Positions 60,047 through 64,000 of a stretch of DNA of 64,000 bases are shown here, in pieces. The notes below the pieces were generated by a model. The model was not told the DNA's origin, did not search any database, and saw nothing but the letters and a program-made list of their open reading frames with translations. The DNA is from Clonostachys chloroleuca (Eukaryota > Ascomycota > Sordariomycetes > Hypocreales > Bionectriaceae), in the NCBI GenBank assembly GCA_037952775.1, contig JBANAY010000003.1, forward strand, positions 20,584,001 through 20,648,000, written 5' to 3'. The position numbers were made by a program, and so were the translations under genes. Numbering within the stretch: position 1 is the first letter of the stretch; each line of letters opens with the position of its first letter.

Positions 60047-61723
60047 TCACTTCCTCTCGCCATACTTGTCGTAAATCTGTCGGATTTGCTCGTTGACATC
60101 GACAGACTGCATCCCTGGTTGGGGAACATTCGCATTGGGGGTTCCTTCGAAGCCTTGAACAGCCGCCTTCTTGCGCCGTGCTGCCTCTTCCTCTGAGATG
60201 GCCTGCCCAGTGATAGGGTCAAACACATCACTACGCTGACTGGCAAGTCGCTTCAAGTTATTGGCCACATCCACATGTGAAATGTTTGAAGTTGCGTAGC
60301 GAGCCTCCGCCTTCGCCTTTTGTTCCTTCCAGCTGGGGTCAAGTAATTCGACTAAGGAGGTAGGTTAGCAATGAGCGAAAAGAGAGTAGAGATGAGAATG
60401 GAGCAACGAGCCAAGGCTACTTACTTCGCATGTGAGCTTCCAGCTCGTTCATTGGGATTTGCTGCTTGCAGTTAGGGCACAGCGCCATCTGCGTCCCTTG
60501 TCTGTTGGCAGTCTTCTGAGCTGCCCGAGGCACGTAATTCTCCCCTGATCTTCATGGGCGCAATGCCACCCCGAGCCTCAGCTTGCGCATTGTGCATGCG
60601 AGCTTGAGCATCGCTGCGCTCTTGTATCCGCCGCAACTCCTCCTCTTCCTGTGCAGATCGCGGTGGCGCTCCTGGGTAGAAATTTTGAGCTGGGGGCGCC
60701 TGTGCTGGGTAGTTTGGCTGTGGTACTGCGTGTCCGGGGTGGGCTGGGAGAGGGTATGAGGGTAGCTGTGCTGCTGGTAGGTTGCCATTTGCCATTTCTT
60801 CCGCCTCGCCGGGGAAGGCCTCTTCGATGCGCATATTGGAGGCGATGGATGCCTTATTCCTATCTTCCAACGATGCGTATTGCAGCTCAGCGAGATTGGT
60901 GGGAGGTGGTAGGTTGGCCTTCTCGTCGCTTTCCGTGAAATTGATGGTTTCCACCACGACGAAGTCACCCCAGTCGATTCGCAGGAACTCGGCCTTCTTC
61001 TCCTCTTCCTCCTCCTCCTTCTTTTGCTTCTCGGATTCCTGGAATTTGCTGTACTCGGCTCGCTCTCTTGCTCGATTTAGAATCCGTAGCTTGTCCTTGA
61101 CATCCTTCGCCAACCCATCCATGACCTCCTGCTGCTGCTTGCCGCCCTCGCCATCAACACCGCCCGCTCTTAGTAGCTTCGTGTATTGGTCGATTATGTG
61201 CTGGAAGAAGTTGTGGAATGTGTGGTTAGGAATGAGGAACTGAAACTGGGGGTTTCCGGTCTCGCGCTGGGCGAGCTGTGTCATGAACTGGCGACCATTC
61301 TTAGCGACAAAGAGGGCCGTCAGACGGATGACATCAAGATCCTTCTGGTTGATATGGGGCATCCGAGCAGAGAACTGGAAATCGGGAGGCTTGGGGGGCC
61401 TTTGGGCTTCTCCGGCGCAGGTGCTGTAGTCGTCTCGCCGGCGCGGCCAGCCGCGACGTCGGTGCCGCGCCCGGCCCTGATCTCGGCCAGTCTCCATTCG
61501 TAGAATGGAAAATATGCGTCGGATGGGTTCAGGAAGCTGAATTCGGGTTCTGCGCCTCCTTGTCGCGGACACGGTCCTCGAATGCAGCTCCGTTACGCGC
61601 AACGTAGCCCGCGGTTTTCTCGAGGATGGTTCGGATTTCGCGAGGTGGCAGAACAACTCCAGGCGGGGGCTTGAACTCGTCCAATGCCCCGTTGGAGTCT
61701 CCATTCGGCGCGCCGTTTGCCAT
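60047..61723 (-). CDS. SF3A1: Splicing factor 3A subunit 1 (SF3A1/Prp21), broken by three single-base indels
   Basis: Two minus-strand exons, 61723-60425 and 60351-60047. Corrected length is 534 residues. Two SURP modules are visible: residues about 28-80 (IRTILEKTAGYVARNG ... NPSDAYFPFYEWRLAE) and about 125-180 (IRLTALFVAKNGRQFM ... NHTFHNFFQHIIDQY). They are followed by a Glu/Lys coiled stretch, DWGDFVVVETINFTE, a Pro-rich linker, MKIRENYVPRAAQ and a CPNCKQQIP element. SF3A1 is part of the U2 snRNP SF3a complex needed for prespliceosome assembly in the nucleus. Three indels interrupt it: a base lost near 61540-61544, a C lost from the run at 61393-61398, and one base too many in the run at 60542-60545. 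The net +1 makes the exon junction phase fit exactly. The human-type ubiquitin-like end is absent, as in many fungi. Confidence 0.9.
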
Positions 61724-63398
61724 TTCAGCGACCTGTCGGCAGATTAAGCTTGAGGAGATGAAATGGGTATCTTGGGGTGCTCTTCTGAGCCTTGTCGCGT
61801 TTGGGAAATTTCGAGATCTAGGTCGATGCACGTACCAGACGAAAATTCGGAGGAGTATTGTTCCGGCGCCGGCTCGAGACAGCTCGCGTGGGTGAAGGGT
61901 GACATAAAAGGTGAGACACAGAACGCCACTCCCAGCTTGCTATGTTCTCTGTTCACGGCTTGTGATTCTTTAGTCGGCTATAGAAAATACAATAATACAT
62001 GGGAAATAAAACATTTTAATGCGAATAGCTTCCATGTCTACTCTAGAAGGTGTTGGTGTTATTTTGGTATACATGCCGATGGCCTCTTATCAATCTTTAT
62101 GTCACCTAGGTAGGTGGTGGGCAAGGTTTCAACAGATACGGAGTACGGACCCCTGGTTTCGCATCCGAGGTGGACTCGTCTTCCCGCTACCAATTACGCG
62201 TTTCGGGACGAGGAAAAAGTTTCAGATCCAGAACGACATCACCAGAGAATGGGTTTCAATGGTCAGTTGGCTCTCCTCCGTGAAACTCGGTGTGTACGGA
62301 GATTGATGGAAACAACACCTGGCTCTAGACCAATGCAGGAACCAAATTAACCGTCTTGGCCAGAGAGCAAGGGTTAAACTGCGAGCTGGGGCGCGTCTGT
62401 AGGGATGGAAATTTGGGTTTATTTGTCGACTGCAAACGTGCATCAATGGACTGATCAATAGCACACGATATGCTCGTCTGCAGGTGCCCTATCAAAGCTC
62501 TAGCACATGTCAGAGGGATGTGGGCCAGCCAATAGATCCGGGAGCGGCCAGTTGAGCTCTACTTTGGGTGTACCACCCTTGGAGCCGTCCCGTGTAGCTG
62601 GCTCACGGTACTGAGGATGTAGCTGTGAGCTAGCGCACAGCTAGAACAGGGAGTAGCAGGTACGGCTTCACAGAGAGCTTGATGTGTCCTTTCAGAAGGC
62701 ATTGGCAGCGAGCTGTCGATATCCTCAGCCTGGAGTTTTCTTCTTCTTTTGCTGGGTTTTGCGCTGCATGGTACCGGTGAGAGATGTAGATCACTCGGTA
62801 ATTGCCTGACGCCGTTGACCGCAGTTGCATTACGGCTCCGGCCGTTGTGCTCGTCTGGTCTGCGAGAGCTACAGGACTCGCCGGGTGCGGATACACCCTC
62901 GAGGTACCGCCAGTCCCTTAACACGCCCCCTGTCTCTCCACACACGAGCTCGTCAGCCCGTTTGTCTAGCGCCCTTCCCACCAGACCCAAGCACTGGCAG
63001 CCGGTTCACCACCGCTATTCTCCCAGGTACCCCCTTTATTGCATTGTGCCCGCCTTGCCAGGCTGTCCATCAATTCCATTTCCATCTCAGCTCTTCAACC
63101 TCGTGTTTGGAGGACACACCCGTTTGCGCACGCATCATTATCTGGTAGCGCGGGTTCCTTCTTCTTTTCTTCTTCTCTTCTTGTCCCATAGCCCAGTCCG
63201 GTCTTCACGGACGCTTCCTTCGAAGCCCTCCCAATCCCCGACTATTCTTTTCTTTCTTCGCCCTTTGTACGCTCCTTGAATCGAACTACGACATATCTGT
63301 CATTTCTACCTCCACCTCCACCCATCACCTGTAATACCAACGAATCCGTCTCCCTAATACCCTCGTGCATTGGCCTGCCCTCGATAGCGACATACAGC
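61724..63398. promoter_or_regulatory. Divergent intergenic region, SF3A1 and PMT2
   Basis: 1.67 kb between divergent start codons. The last 300 bases before the PMT2 ATG are C/T-rich (CTTCTTTTCTTCTTCTCTTC near 63.16 kb), typical of a fungal leader. The upstream part of the SF3A1 leader may contain an intron, because the sequence just ahead of its ATG is CAGGTCGCTGAA. A CCTAGGTAGG motif lies near 62105. No further gene is supported. Confidence 0.45.
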
Positions 63399-64000
63399 AT
63401 GGGCAAGTCCAACGGCGCCCGGGGCAGAAGTCCCCAGCCGCCTTCCGAGAAACAGCAGCAACCTGCTGTCGCCGCGCACCTCCAGCCTGCGCTCGCCGTT
63501 CCTGGAGCCCCCAAGGCCCGATCCAAGTCGCGATCCAAGTCGCGATCCAAGTCGAGGTCCAAGAACAAGAAGAAGGCGGCCAATACTATCAGCACCTCCT
63601 ACAAGTCTGACGGTGTCAAGGACAACGATGTCTTCCTCTTGCCCGTGTCTGACTACGTGGTAGCTCTGGGTATCACTGTTCTTGCTACCTTGGTTCGCAC
63701 ATGGAAAATCTACATGCCCACCAGTGTCGTCTTCGACGAGGTCCAGTGAGTTGTCCTCCAAATTACGCACCCCTATCCTAAGCTTGGAACTGACCCCTTA
63801 TTTCCAATTGCAGTTTCGGTGGTTTCGCCTCCAAATACATCAAGGGCAAATTCTTTATGGATGTCCACCCCCTCTCGCTAAGATGCTCATCGCCCTGACT
63901 GGCTGGCTTGCTGGATTCGACGGCTCGTTCGACTTCAAGGAGATTGGCAAGGACTATATCGAACCCAATGTCCCTTACGTGGCTATGCGCATGTTCCCTG
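63399..64000 (+). CDS. PMT2: Protein O-mannosyltransferase, PMT2 subfamily (5' part, runs off the window)
   Basis: Exon 1 is 63399-63745 and exon 2 starts at 63814 and continues past the end. The intron has GTGAGT and TTGCAG ends and joins VVFDEV to [15 protein letters not shown]. Residues [20 protein letters not shown] and the block [17 protein letters not shown] are those of the PMT2 subfamily. PMT2-type enzymes transfer mannose from dolichyl-phosphate-mannose to Ser/Thr in the ER, usually as a heterodimer with a PMT1-type partner, and are needed for cell-wall integrity. The first transmembrane segment is about residues 85-105. Before it lies a basic Arg/Ser/Lys repeat of the cytosolic tail. 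A base is missing in the C run at 63868-63872: six C bases would give the catalytic-loop MDVHPPLAKM. Most of the protein (family length about 730-760) lies outside the window. Confidence 0.9.
63519..63554 (+). repeat. Three perfect 12-bp coding repeats (RSKS)
   Basis: CGATCCAAGTCG occurs three times in tandem, then a degenerate fourth copy (63555-63566). It encodes an RSKS repeat in the cytosolic N-terminal tail of PMT2, so copy number can change without breaking the frame. Confidence 0.95.

Noticed and set aside
1..64000. CRISPR array, phage or bacterial mobile elements, rRNA
   Set aside because: The window is eukaryotic by gene structure; no spaced direct-repeat array, integrase or rRNA sequence was seen.

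Overview
The window looks like a nuclear chromosome segment of a filamentous ascomycete (Pezizomycotina, most likely Sordariomycetes and possibly Hypocreales). Its genes are split by short introns with GTNNGT donors and CTAAC/CTGAC branch sites. Coding DNA is rich in G/C at third codon positions, and the proteins are typical fungal ones (PAN3, LSM7 with an RGG tail, RIM2-type carrier, SNX3, SF3A1, PMT2). Species assignment is inference only. I saw no rRNA, convincing tRNA, CRISPR array or intact transposon.

Layout: 0-3.9 kb has no recognisable gene. 3.9-6.0 kb holds a tail-to-tail pair: an SHB17-like histidine phosphatase and a SAM-dependent methyltransferase. 6.0-21.3 kb is a 15 kb stretch without a recognisable gene, ending in a pyrimidine-rich leader before a Zn2Cys6 regulator (21.3-22.8 kb). 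22.8-32.0 kb is again empty apart from simple repeats. An F-box/LRR-type protein lies at 32.0-33.7 kb, followed by another 5.6 kb gap. From 39 kb on the region is denser: a VHS/GAT (LSB5-like) protein, a UBX-domain protein, PAN3, LSM7, a conserved protein with an internal zinc cluster, a RIM2-type mitochondrial carrier, SNX3, SF3A1 and the 5' part of a PMT2-type protein O-mannosyltransferase cut by the window end.

The genes do not form a pathway. They are housekeeping functions: mRNA decay and splicing (PAN3, LSM7, SF3A1), protein quality control (UBX, F-box), endosomal sorting (VHS/GAT, SNX3), mitochondrial nucleotide transport and O-mannosylation. Several lie in divergent pairs sharing 1.7-2.5 kb intergenic regions.

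Two observations matter most. First, five conserved genes (the Zn2Cys6 regulator, RIM2-like, SNX3, SF3A1, PMT2) are broken by single-base indels, nearly all one base lost from a C or G run. Exon phases close only when these are corrected, so they look like consensus errors rather than pseudogenes. Second, the reading frame of SNX3 stays open, with strongly coding-like composition, for 62 codons beyond its TGA stop. That suggests stop-codon readthrough or an unannotated small coding exon.
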